In this document: positions 56,355 to 64,000 of the stretch, one piece after another
Position numbering within the stretch: position 1 is the first letter of the stretch
Layout: every line of letters starts with the position of its first letter
Source: Alphaproteobacteria bacterium
GTDB lineage: Bacteria > Pseudomonadota > Alphaproteobacteria > Rickettsiales > JABCZZ01
Assembly (NCBI GenBank): GCA_013289445.1
Contig: JABCZZ010000005.1
Span: forward strand, 3,700 to 67,699
Length of the DNA: 64,000 nucleotides
Direction: 5' to 3'
Notes under the pieces: generated by a model
The model's database searches: none
What the model saw: only the letters and a program-made list of their open reading frames with translations
Told to the model about the DNA's origin: nothing
Translations under genes and position numbers: made by a program

Positions 56355-58131
56355 AGTTCTTTGCCATCTCCGGCGACATCGCAATCATTCGAGGATTGCC
56401 CGTGCGTATGAGATACTGTTCCAAACTTCCATGGCCACCGGTTTCGCCTATGCCGCCCTGGTCTCTGCCTGCATGCAAACCGGCGGGCGATTGATCTTTA
56501 GGCGGCATGATATGCATCAAAGAGCCAAGATTTGTTTTGATGGCGTATTCTTCGAGTTCGGTTTTGTCATTTGTGTAAATAGCGCCCGATAAGTGCTCTT
56601 TGCTCAGATTGGTTTTGCTTATTGCTTCAGCGAGATCGGCCACTTTCTCAAGATTGGCGATGGGAGCGAAAATTTCCCTCTCATGCATCAGTGCTTTCTT
56701 TTCTTCAGGCACACCGTCCCATATCACCAGGGCAGGGGCCATGTATTGCGCTTTGGGAAACTTGTTTTCAAATATCCGCTGGCCGCCGATCACTTTTGCG
56801 CCGGCATTGCGGCACTTTTCAAGATATTCCTGCGCCATCTTGAAGCCGCCCTCATCCATCGCCCCGATTTTGGTATTAGGATCTAGAGGATTGGCAATGG
56901 CTCCGTCGGCGTTATTTTCGCTGCGCGTATATTCGGCAACGGCAAGGTCTCTCACCTTATCGTAGATATCCGCATGCACGAACCACCGGCGCGGGCTGGT
57001 GCAGCGCTGGCCGGAATTGCCTTTATTGCCTTCGGCAATTTCTTTTACTATTTTTTCCAGCCCCAGCTTCGCTCCGGTTTTATCAGCCAGATCTTGTGCG
57101 GAAGGCATTATTGCCACGGGATTGTTGCCCGCCAGTTCCAGAATAGTGCGATGCAGGCTGGGATCGACACCCGCAGTTTCGCGATAGTCGCGGTATATTT
57201 TACCCGCAGCGCCACCGCCAACCATACGGAAGGTGCTGGAGTCTTTTGTCCATTGCTCAATGACCCCTCTGCCGGAAATGATGCCCAATCCGTCCTTGAG
57301 TGATTGCAGGGTCGATGCCTCGGTGAAATCGATTCCTTTGCCTTTGGCTTCACCTGCCCATGCATAATCGTTAAATCGTGCTTTCATCAGTTCGAGCGCT
57401 TCTTCTTCGGCTTTTTTACGGATAAATAAAAATGCCGGTGCCTTGGCGGGTGCTTTTGCAATCAGCGCGTTGCCGCCCACGCGGCTGGAGGCGACATCCG
57501 GCATGATAAGCGCGCCGGGATAATTAAACCCGTTAGTGCCGCCTGCGACGCCGGCGCCTTTGGCTTCCGGCCCCATGTAGTAAAACACGTGCTTGGAGTC
57601 AGCAGGTATGGCATCGCTGGTAAATATTCTGCCTCTGTCATCCCTCAGGTACACGTTGCAGATATGGTCATGCACCGACTGTGATGCCGCCCATTTGTCC
57701 CACTCGGCAAGTTTGGCGAATTCAGAACCGGCCTTTCCCACGTCAAGGGTGATGGCAAGGTCGATTGCATCTTTGTATTTAGGCCCCACTTCTTCCGCCA
57801 TGATGCGAAAAAATTCCTGGCGAGCGACCAACGGCAATTCATTCCAGAGTTTATAGGCGCCGCGTGCTTTATCGCGAATACCCTCATATTCATTTTTTGT
57901 GGTGTCATGAATGGCATAAATAGGAACGCCATTGATCATGCTTTTGACGACGCTTGCGCCACTTTCCACGGCGTTGCCGTCTTCAGCTATCGCGACCGCA
58001 GGAACGCCGCAGGCGCGCATGAATTCCAGCGCCTTGGCTGCGTATCCCTGATCATTGCCATTTTCGGAAAGGTCGAGGAGCTCTTGGCGTACCGCTTTTA
58101 CCTGATCTGTCTTAAGAATATCTATTGTCAT
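56317..58131 (-). CDS. Divergent aldehyde dehydrogenase family protein
   Basis: 604 aa, start set by GGGGAG six bases before the ATG at 58131. A ~95-residue N-terminal region unlike standard ALDH precedes an ALDH fold. The catalytic Cys is in GNSGQRCTSPRRWFVH (~373) and the general-base Glu in ILELAGNNPVAIMPS (~332). The NAD-binding strand that usually reads PWNFP is changed to NGFNYPGALIMPD, with GGNALIAKAPAKAP for the usual GNxVVxKPxExTP. The C-terminal EIFAPIANLEKV and ETGGHGSLEQYL are recognisable. About 100 residues longer than a typical ALDH. Substrate unknown; a non-standard semialdehyde or acyl-CoA-linked reaction is possible. Confidence 0.82.
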   Translation of the reverse strand: MTIDILKTDQVKAVRQELLDLSENGNDQGYAAKALEFMRACGVPAVAIAEDGNAVESGASVVKSMINGVPIYAIHDTTKNEYEGIRDKARGAYKLWNELPLVARQEFFRIMAEEVGPKYKDAIDLAITLDVGKAGSEFAKLAEWDKWAASQSVHDHICNVYLRDDRGRIFTSDAIPADSKHVFYYMGPEAKGAGVAGGTNGFNYPGALIMPDVASSRVGGNALIAKAPAKAPAFLFIRKKAEEEALELMKARFNDYAWAGEAKGKGIDFTEASTLQSLKDGLGIISGRGVIEQWTKDSSTFRMVGGGAAGKIYRDYRETAGVDPSLHRTILELAGNNPVAIMPSAQDLADKTGAKLGLEKIVKEIAEGNKGNSGQRCTSPRRWFVHADIYDKVRDLAVAEYTRSENNADGAIANPLDPNTKIGAMDEGGFKMAQEYLEKCRNAGAKVIGGQRIFENKFPKAQYMAPALVIWDGVPEEKKALMHEREIFAPIANLEKVADLAEAISKTNLSKEHLSGAIYTNDKTELEEYAIKTNLGSLMHIMPPKDQSPAGLHAGRDQGGIGETGGHGSLEQYLIRTGNPRMIAMSPEMAKNFRHKPAATAAKG

Positions 58132-58407
58132 GCGTATCTCCCCATTTTTACTTTTGACTCCAAACAGTTGCACAGGTGATTCATAGACTTCTGTCATTAA
58201 TCATCCACAGAATATAACAGTTAATTCTTAATATATTATTACCTGTATACTAACGTTTGTGGGGCGTCGGATGAGGATAGCCTCGCCACTAAAACATCTG
58301 CCCGTATATTTTAACCCTAATAACTCAGCGTCTTATTTTATCGATTTGCGTAGCGTTGAGCAGTACGACATAAATCTTGCTCCTAATGAGCCCTAAGTCG
58401 AATTGCT

Positions 58408-59304
58408 TCAGTGAGACGTCACGCGACGCTGAATGAAATCCTCGATTTCACGTTCAGACTCCAGCTTAAAACGATCGTCATTGGGCGTATCCCCGTCATA
58501 GCGTTCAATGGAAATTCCATGAAAATAGGACTTAAAAAAATTGTCGTCTATATCTGGCGGGTTCTTTCCGGCGAATAGCTTGTTTTTAATGATAAGCGTG
58601 TATTGCAATATATGCTGCATGCGCCAACGCATCGAGGCCACAAGCCGCTCATCTCTTTCTCGAAACCATCGCGTGAAGGTGACGGGTGCAGGCAGGCTGG
58701 CTACAATAAAACTGTCTTCCATAGTATTTAGCTGCTTTACCGGCTTGCCAAAATAATCCTTTGCCGCCTGCTTCAGACCAAAAGAATCCGGGCCTACCTG
58801 CACAACATTGACGTAAAGCGTAAATATTTCGGCTTTGGAAAAATGTCTTTCCATCTTAAATGAATATATAATTTCAATGTATTTACGTAAGAATGAATGA
58901 TCAGCACCCGTGAAGACATTCTTCACCAGTTGTTGGGTAATGCAGCTGTTGCCGATTAAAGGCTCTCCCAGCCGGAAATGCCGCTCTATGCTCTGGTAAA
59001 TTTTATCAAGCGCAACGCCATGGTGGTAGGGAAATTCGGTATCTTCACCTACCATGAGGGCCAGTACGAGATCGGCCGGCATATCTTTTAGAGTAAGATT
59101 ATCGGGCAACCCCAGGCCTGCCTGGCGTAAATAACTTTTAAACGGAGGGCCATAAGTAACTACCCCGTGAAGTTCGTCCACCGGTGCGCTGATATAGATG
59201 CATAGCGTTACACCGGAGAATAGCAGGATGACTATCAAGCAAAAACAGGCCGATTTTCTAAAAAAGATTGTCAATCGTGCAATTCCCGAGTTCACGAGGT
59301 TCAT
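58408..59304 (-). CDS. Monofunctional GT51 peptidoglycan glycosyltransferase
   Basis: 298-aa inner-membrane lipid-II polymerase-type enzyme without a transpeptidase domain. The membrane anchor is ~20-40. GT51 motif 1 (VGEDTEFPYHHGV) has the catalytic Glu, motif 2 is GNSCITQQLVKNVFTG (usual form GGSTITQQL), motif 3 KYIEIIYSFKMER and motif 4 FSKAEIFTLYVNVVQVG, then FGLKQAAKDYFGK. A ~70-residue C-terminal extension beyond the usual MtgA length follows. It overlaps the Wzy/S9 fusion gene by 4 bp (ATGA), so it is translationally coupled to it. A 210-bp gap (58198-58407) downstream shows no gene. Confidence 0.88.
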   Translation of the reverse strand: MNLVNSGIARLTIFFRKSACFCLIVILLFSGVTLCIYISAPVDELHGVVTYGPPFKSYLRQAGLGLPDNLTLKDMPADLVLALMVGEDTEFPYHHGVALDKIYQSIERHFRLGEPLIGNSCITQQLVKNVFTGADHSFLRKYIEIIYSFKMERHFSKAEIFTLYVNVVQVGPDSFGLKQAAKDYFGKPVKQLNTMEDSFIVASLPAPVTFTRWFRERDERLVASMRWRMQHILQYTLIIKNKLFAGKNPPDIDDNFFKSYFHGISIERYDGDTPNDDRFKLESEREIEDFIQRRVTSH

Positions 59305-62300
59305 GGCAGAAACGCGGATATATCCAACATCAATAATCCGAAATCCTGAAAATGTGTAATATCATGTCCGTCGGGATAAATATATTCTGTCGCACTTCCA
59401 TGATAGCCAGGGTCGTACATTCCGCGTATGGAGAAATAGGGTATGTGCGCGCGCATCGCGGCATCGCGTAATCCCTGCTGCCCTATTCCTGATTGATCAA
59501 CCATTGCGACAATTCCCGGATTGTGGGCGGCAATCAATGCCTGCACCGTTGCTCCTGCAGAGATAGACCAACTGACAATCGTGCCGACCTTGCGCTGCTT
59601 TAGAAAGTCTACGGATGCGTCCAGGCAGTCTTGAAGATAGGGCTCGCTATATTCTTCTTCAAATTCACGCCCCCGGCCAACGCTGCCAGGATAATTCATG
59701 GCGAGAACGCCATATCCTTGCCGCGTTAGATAATGAAAATAGGGATTATAACGTGGAGATACGTTCTCTTTAGGCCCGCCGTGCCACCATAAAATAACTT
59801 TTTTTGTCTGCAGATTGCCGAAATAAAATCCCTGATACCGCTCTTTTTTGCCCGAGATTATGACTTCATGCGGAACCGGAATATCATTCGCCAGGGGCAG
59901 GTGCGACATGATTAAGGTTTGCCAGTGTCCGGCCTTCCATTGAGCCAGCGTTTTCGCATGTGTCTCACCAGAAGCTATGCTGTAGACCTCCGAGCCTATG
60001 TGTTTTGCTTTATATATAATCTCGTTTTCCGCTGGCTGGCGGTATCCCGTAATCCAGTAGTAGCTTTTCGCGCCTACACGGATGAGATTGTCTTCTTTAT
60101 CGAGAATATCAGCATTAATATTTTGGACGGCGTTTTCGGTAAGGTTATCGCCATTGCGATCTATCGCATATATCTTTCGGAATGTTTCGGAGCGTCTCAA
60201 GCCGGATATAAGCGGAATATCTGATGACTGTATGAAGCCATGCGTATCGACAAAACCGTCCAAAAGATGCGTAGGAGTGCAGGTAATTTTATCCTCGACG
60301 GCACAACGCCACAACACGGCGCCGGTTTTATTCTGTATGCCTAAAAGGTGAGTATTATCCACCCATTTACAAGAAGTAAAAAGCACAGGAGTGGTTTGCA
60401 AATGTGTTATAGCGGCTTCCTGCCCAATCTCGCCGAAAACCTGCTGCTTAGAGTTTTTCCACGACACTCTCGACGTATCTTTTGATACACAGGCATTACC
60501 ATTATCTTCAGAAGGCGGCGTCAGATCGGTAAGAGTATTTTTGCCCTTATCAAAAAGAAAAAGAGAAATTTTCCGCCCTTGCAATTTGTCCGCTCCATCA
60601 AGGAGGAAACGATTCTCCGACAGAGGCAGCGGGCTATAAAACTGAGTGGCTGGAAATGTATCGAGCAGCGCATCGCTGATAAGAGGCTCGAATGCCTTGC
60701 CTTTGATCAGATAAGGCTCGAAACGCCCTCTCCAGTTGGCTGAAACTAATGGATGGTCTTGCCATTCTGCAATATAACTCTGCGTTTGCGCCCATTGGAG
60801 CGAGGATATATTCGGACACGTTCCCAGTTCTCTGGCCGTAAGCTCGCGCGGCAGTACATAGGCATAGCGGGCAAGCAGATCGAGATAAGAGGTAAATGGA
60901 GCGCTGATGCACCCATGCTTGTAGGTGAATATTTGGCTGTAAAGCTGTAATGCATCTTCCCATCGATGATCTTGGGTCGCTTCAAGTGCCATCGAGTGTT
61001 TGGTGGAAACGCGATAGGGCCAATTCTTTTGCGATGCAGATACATATTCATGCAGATGCTTATTATGCGCCTGAGACAAACGATAAGCATAAAGATCGTT
61101 CCAATATATATCCCAAGGCCATAGGCGGAATGCATACCAAAGCGAGTCTGTTTCTCTGTAGGCGAGTCGGATGGTAAAAGTTGCGGCCTGCATAATCACA
61201 ATGCAGGTGAGCGCTATAATGCCAAGCCGAATAGGGATGGAGATATTCGCCCGAAGAGGCATTGTCTGAAGGCTAGGTGCGCGCGCAACCATGAAACATA
61301 CGGCAAATGCGAGGAGGTTGCCCGGCCTTTCAAATGGAAAGTCGGCGAAGGCGTCAATTGATAAGGCAATGCAGGACACAAAAAGCAGGTAACGAGAGAA
61401 ACTTTCATCACTCTGCTCAGAACTTCGCAATGCACGCATGCCCTCGCGTAGTGGAAAAAACAGCAAAGCAATCAGTAATAGCGTACCTCCTGCAAACCCA
61501 TTTTCTGCAAATGCCTGCAGATAGTCATTGTATAAACCCGGCATATTGTCAGAAAAATAACTGTGTGGAACGCTGGCTAAATCGGCATATTCAGGAAGGT
61601 AAACGCGCGCATTACCGCTGCCCACTCCATGAACAGGATGCTCTATCGCCATGGCCAGTCCTATGCTCCATAACTCTTCACGGCTGTTCCATTGGCTGAC
61701 ATGCGCAAATGAGATTATACTTTCTTGGTAGGGCATGGCGCTTCGCCATTTAAAAGGCGTGGGCATGACGGCAATCACGCCCATGATAATCACGCTGGCT
61801 AGCAAGAAGGCGATCCACGCTTTAATGGCTGAGGTAATTCTCAGGCCAAGGGCTGGGTATGCGATACCCATGGCAATGACCGCAGTCATTACCCATGCTG
61901 AGCGGGTACGCAAAGCAAAAATGAAATACACGTCTGCAAGAAGTCCAAGATATAATAGTATCTTCCATGAAGTGCGCTTGGCCCGCAGAAAGCAAAGTAT
62001 CTGCAATGGCAATAATTGCGCCAGAAGAACACAGACGGCATCGCGTGAGCCCAGTAACGAACTTAAAAAATCCATCTGTGGAATGGAAAATAAAGGCTCA
62101 TGTGCGAATATATTCCATAACAGTCCCGCCATAATAAGATGCGCGCAAACGACGAATGCAGTTGCTATCTTAAGGGGAGAAAGTTTAACGCAAGGCAACC
62201 CCAGAACGATGATGATAAATGCAAGAGTCATGCAGCAAGATTGCGCGTATAACCCAAAGTTAAATTCAGGTCGGTAAGTAAGCAACCGGCTTAGAAGTAA

Positions 62301-62519
62301 TAGAGTTAGGACGCCTATCCAGCTATCGCGATAAATGATGTGTGAGCGAAACAAGACCATGCCACCTACGAATATCGCGGCACAGAAAAAGCCCAGTCTT
62401 TTGACGGAATGAAACGTTTCTCCGAAATCAGGAAAAACCGCACACTCTACGATGACAAGTAAAAAACAAAATATAATTGCCGCGCTGGCGTCTCGTTTCG
62501 GATGTGTAACACTATTCAT
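59301..62519 (-). CDS. O-antigen ligase/polymerase-like membrane protein fused to an S9-like hydrolase
   Basis: 1072 aa from the ATG at 62519 (a TTG 60 bp upstream is possible; neither has a strong RBS). Residues 1-~460 hold about 10-12 membrane helices with a Wzy_C/O-antigen-ligase core: WNSREELWSIGLAM (~280), HPVHGVGSGNARVYLPEY (~294) and GLYNDYLQAFAENGFAGG (~329). Residues ~470-650 are helical and TPR-like. Residues ~650-900 look like a beta-propeller as in S9 peptidases. Residues ~906-1072 are an alpha/beta hydrolase with VILWWHGGP, NYPGSVGRGREFEEEY, a putative nucleophile in SWSISAGA (~Ser987), Asp in RGMYDPG (~1036) and His in PDGHDITHF (~1052). The S9 GxSxGG elbow is altered. Coupled to the GT51 gene behind it. 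Probably assembles and edits or transfers an envelope glycan or its peptide; this is inference. Confidence 0.8.
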   Translation of the reverse strand: MNSVTHPKRDASAAIIFCFLLVIVECAVFPDFGETFHSVKRLGFFCAAIFVGGMVLFRSHIIYRDSWIGVLTLLLLSRLLTYRPEFNFGLYAQSCCMTLAFIIIVLGLPCVKLSPLKIATAFVVCAHLIMAGLLWNIFAHEPLFSIPQMDFLSSLLGSRDAVCVLLAQLLPLQILCFLRAKRTSWKILLYLGLLADVYFIFALRTRSAWVMTAVIAMGIAYPALGLRITSAIKAWIAFLLASVIIMGVIAVMPTPFKWRSAMPYQESIISFAHVSQWNSREELWSIGLAMAIEHPVHGVGSGNARVYLPEYADLASVPHSYFSDNMPGLYNDYLQAFAENGFAGGTLLLIALLFFPLREGMRALRSSEQSDESFSRYLLFVSCIALSIDAFADFPFERPGNLLAFAVCFMVARAPSLQTMPLRANISIPIRLGIIALTCIVIMQAATFTIRLAYRETDSLWYAFRLWPWDIYWNDLYAYRLSQAHNKHLHEYVSASQKNWPYRVSTKHSMALEATQDHRWEDALQLYSQIFTYKHGCISAPFTSYLDLLARYAYVLPRELTARELGTCPNISSLQWAQTQSYIAEWQDHPLVSANWRGRFEPYLIKGKAFEPLISDALLDTFPATQFYSPLPLSENRFLLDGADKLQGRKISLFLFDKGKNTLTDLTPPSEDNGNACVSKDTSRVSWKNSKQQVFGEIGQEAAITHLQTTPVLFTSCKWVDNTHLLGIQNKTGAVLWRCAVEDKITCTPTHLLDGFVDTHGFIQSSDIPLISGLRRSETFRKIYAIDRNGDNLTENAVQNINADILDKEDNLIRVGAKSYYWITGYRQPAENEIIYKAKHIGSEVYSIASGETHAKTLAQWKAGHWQTLIMSHLPLANDIPVPHEVIISGKKERYQGFYFGNLQTKKVILWWHGGPKENVSPRYNPYFHYLTRQGYGVLAMNYPGSVGRGREFEEEYSEPYLQDCLDASVDFLKQRKVGTIVSWSISAGATVQALIAAHNPGIVAMVDQSGIGQQGLRDAAMRAHIPYFSIRGMYDPGYHGSATEYIYPDGHDITHFQDFGLLMLDISAFLP

Positions 62520-62555
62520 TTCAATATTGCACAGTAGCGTTTGTATGGAGGTCAG

Positions 62556-62586
62556 TGTAATGACCTTACAAGGAGCCAAAGCCCCT
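62556..62586. other. Inverted repeats between the Sel1 gene and the fusion gene
   Basis: TGTAA-TGACC-TTACA (62556-62570) and an imperfect AAGGAGC/GCCCCTT pair (62570-62586) lie in the 97-bp gap between the Sel1 stop and the fusion-gene ATG. No T-tract follows on the minus strand, so they are not a clean terminator. They may modulate read-through. Confidence 0.25.
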
Positions 62587-62616
62587 TAAAAACTTGAATG
62601 TATAAATTCTAGTGAA

Positions 62617-63501
62617 TTAATTTGCGGGATGTTGCGTGCGCCATGCATCGGCACGTTTTTTACCTTCCGATATTTGGTCTGGCGTTGCTTCTTTCTCGAC
62701 AGAAGCTAATGTGGCAATGGAATATTTATGGCCCTGCTGGGCTGAAAGGCTAAACCACATAATAGCTGCCGCCTCGTCTTTTGTTACACCTTGTGCCTCG
62801 TGATACGCATTGCCCAGCATCCATTCCGCGCGAGCATTGTTATGTTCGGCCGCTTTGAGCCACCATTTCACTGCTTCGGTATCATTTTTAGGAACCGCTT
62901 TTCCTGCATGGTATAAATTACCTAATAAAATTTGCGCCTTCACACTCCCAAGCATTGCCGCAGAGCGATACCATTTCAGGGCTTCCTCATTGTTCTTTGC
63001 AACACCTTCGCCAAGTGTATAGACATTTGCAAGGGAGAGCTGTGCATTGATATTGTTTTGTTGAGCTGCTTTGGTCCACAACATCATAGCTTTTGCGTTA
63101 TCCTGAGGCACGCCGTGACCCATGTAGTAAAGAAAGCCTAAGGCTGCTTGTGCTCTGGCGTTTCCCTGATCTGCCGCTTTCTGATACCAGCCTGCAGCAT
63201 AGGTAGGATTTTTTTCAACCCCATCGCCATCCTGATAGGCATAGGCAATTAATAATTCAGCGTCGGGATTGTTCTGAACGGCTGCTTTACTGTACCATTT
63301 GAGCGCCTCCGGCAAATCTTTGGCAACGCCTTTGCCGTCATGATACGCCATGCCTAAGCGAATCTGGGCTGCAGCATCACCACGCTGCGCATCGGCACGC
63401 AATTTGGCTATGTCGCCGGCATCGTCTGCCATTAGGCTCTGAGCCCAGACAAGTGAAAGGAGCATTAACAGGGAAGTCCCCAACCTTCTTCTGCTCATCA
63501 T
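62617..63501 (-). CDS. Exported Sel1-repeat (TPR-like) protein
   Basis: 294 aa. The ATG at 63501 is preceded by CTGGAG at 7-bp spacing. A signal peptide (~1-25, ending MADD) is followed by six to seven Sel1-like repeats of ~36 residues, each with the pattern A-x-x-x-LG-x-x-Y-x-x-G-x-GV-x-K(N/D)-x-x-EA-x-x-W-x-x-KAA. Such solenoids scaffold protein complexes, often in the periplasm at cell-wall machines. It leads the minus-strand run with the Wzy/S9 fusion and GT51 genes and diverges from a second GT51 gene. Confidence 0.88.
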   Translation of the reverse strand: MMSRRRLGTSLLMLLSLVWAQSLMADDAGDIAKLRADAQRGDAAAQIRLGMAYHDGKGVAKDLPEALKWYSKAAVQNNPDAELLIAYAYQDGDGVEKNPTYAAGWYQKAADQGNARAQAALGFLYYMGHGVPQDNAKAMMLWTKAAQQNNINAQLSLANVYTLGEGVAKNNEEALKWYRSAAMLGSVKAQILLGNLYHAGKAVPKNDTEAVKWWLKAAEHNNARAEWMLGNAYHEAQGVTKDEAAAIMWFSLSAQQGHKYSIATLASVEKEATPDQISEGKKRADAWRTQHPAN

Positions 63502-63619
63502 CTATTTACTCCAGAATATTATGAAGTCTCTTGTATAATAAGAGGTTACCTACAAATAATGTTTTATGCTATAGGATAATGCTTATCAAAGAATCCTATT
63601 TTTAGGGGGAGTATCCGGC

Positions 63620-64000
63620 TTGGGATTAATTAAAGGGGCCTGTGTAGTTGTATGTGGATGTCTGATGCTGCTCACCGCCTATTCTTTTTACCTATATCAA
63701 ACAGCACCCATAGAGCAGTTGGCTGATAAGGTTCTCTACCTTCCCATACATTCTTCGACCCCACGCTATATAGGTCTTAAAGAGCCTGCTTTGGTTACAT
63801 TCGAAAGCATTCCTGCCGACCAGGTGATTGCAATTACGGTGTGTGAGGACGGCGCCTTTTTCTTGCATAATGGTTTTAGCATTCAGTCTATTAAATCAGC
63901 GCTCTGGGAGGCATTAGCTGAAAAAAAACCCATGCGTGGCGCCAGCACTATTAGCCAGCAACTCGTTAAGAATATTTTTCTTACGCAGAAAAAAAGCTTT
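63620..64000 (+). CDS. Second monofunctional GT51 glycosyltransferase, N-terminal part (cut by window edge)
   Basis: 127 codons from a probable TTG start with AGGGGGA nine bases upstream; no ATG is available before residue 16. An N-terminal membrane anchor (LIKGACVVVCGCLMLLTAYS) is followed by GT51 motif 1 in ITVCEDGAFFLHNGF with the catalytic Glu and motif 2 in RGASTISQQLVKNIF. It is a paralogue of the GT51 at 58408 but not a recent copy. The divergent gap to the Sel1 gene (63502-63619) holds TATAAT-like elements for both directions. Whether a transpeptidase domain follows cannot be seen. Confidence 0.82.
   Translation, partial: MGLIKGACVVVCGCLMLLTAYSFYLYQTAPIEQLADKVLYLPIHSSTPRYIGLKEPALVTFESIPADQVIAITVCEDGAFFLHNGFSIQSIKSALWEALAEKKPMRGASTISQQLVKNIFLTQKKSF

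Noticed and set aside
59301..62519. Fusion as two genes joined by a missed stop
   Set aside because: The frame is open throughout, without an internal RBS plus start at the domain border that I could identify, and the TPR-like and propeller-like parts bridge the two ends.

Overview
The window is densely packed bacterial chromosome with short intergenic gaps, many 4-bp ATGA overlaps and several convergent gene pairs that abut or overlap. The gene content points to an alphaproteobacterium: metX-metW, a short PutA, class II DAHP synthase, a 17-kDa-antigen-type lipoprotein and an NnrD/NnrE fusion. It also has a ResB/CcsA (System II) cytochrome c maturation locus, which is unusual for that class. 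The order or family cannot be fixed from the sequence alone. No insertion sequence, prophage, integrase or CRISPR array was seen. One tRNA (Glu, CUC) is present.

Layout. 1-3.0 kb: MarR regulator, MdtA and the first third of MdtB (RND efflux). 3.1-9.6 kb: resB-ccsA-thioredoxin, then putA. 9.6-14.0 kb: dnaE, a small exported protein and msrA on the minus strand. 14.2-19.4 kb: a tiny lipoprotein, then a phosphate locus with a PHO-box-like site, a 41-codon membrane-protein gene, phoR, pstC, pstA and pstB. 19.4-24.9 kb: parE, a membrane protein, metX-metW and a DUF2167 protein. 24.9-35.7 kb: gltA, slt, nnrDE, malonyl-CoA decarboxylase, truA/fmt, a histone-H1-like Lys/Ala protein, class II DAHP synthase and pheA. 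35.7-40.3 kb: bactofilin plus M23 peptidase, an RsmB-type methyltransferase, lipA and rpoZ. 40.3-48.0 kb: GT87-type membrane protein, cobA, a FieF-like exporter, a 17-kDa lipoprotein, fabI, an unknown gene, aroC and small genes. 48.2-52.6 kb: an exported Pro/Ala-rich ankyrin protein, an unknown membrane protein, an APC permease and tRNA-Glu. 52.7-58.1 kb: a soluble histidine kinase with its receiver protein, a divergent hybrid kinase and an unusual aldehyde dehydrogenase.

58.4-64.0 kb is the most unusual part. A minus-strand run encodes a Sel1-repeat protein, then a 1072-residue protein joining an O-antigen-ligase/polymerase-like membrane domain to a propeller-like region and an S9-peptidase-like hydrolase, then a monofunctional GT51 peptidoglycan glycosyltransferase that overlaps it by 4 bp. 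A second, divergent GT51 gene begins just beyond and is cut by the window edge. This looks like an envelope-glycan assembly cassette that I do not recognise as a described system.

Regulatory signals worth noting are a PHO-box/-10 arrangement ahead of the phosphate genes and several promoters whose -10 lies only 6-12 nt before the ATG, which suggests leaderless mRNAs. There is also a perfect 8-bp inverted repeat before rpoZ, a cluster of three palindromes downstream of the DAHP synthase gene, and two strong rho-independent terminators serving small minus-strand genes.
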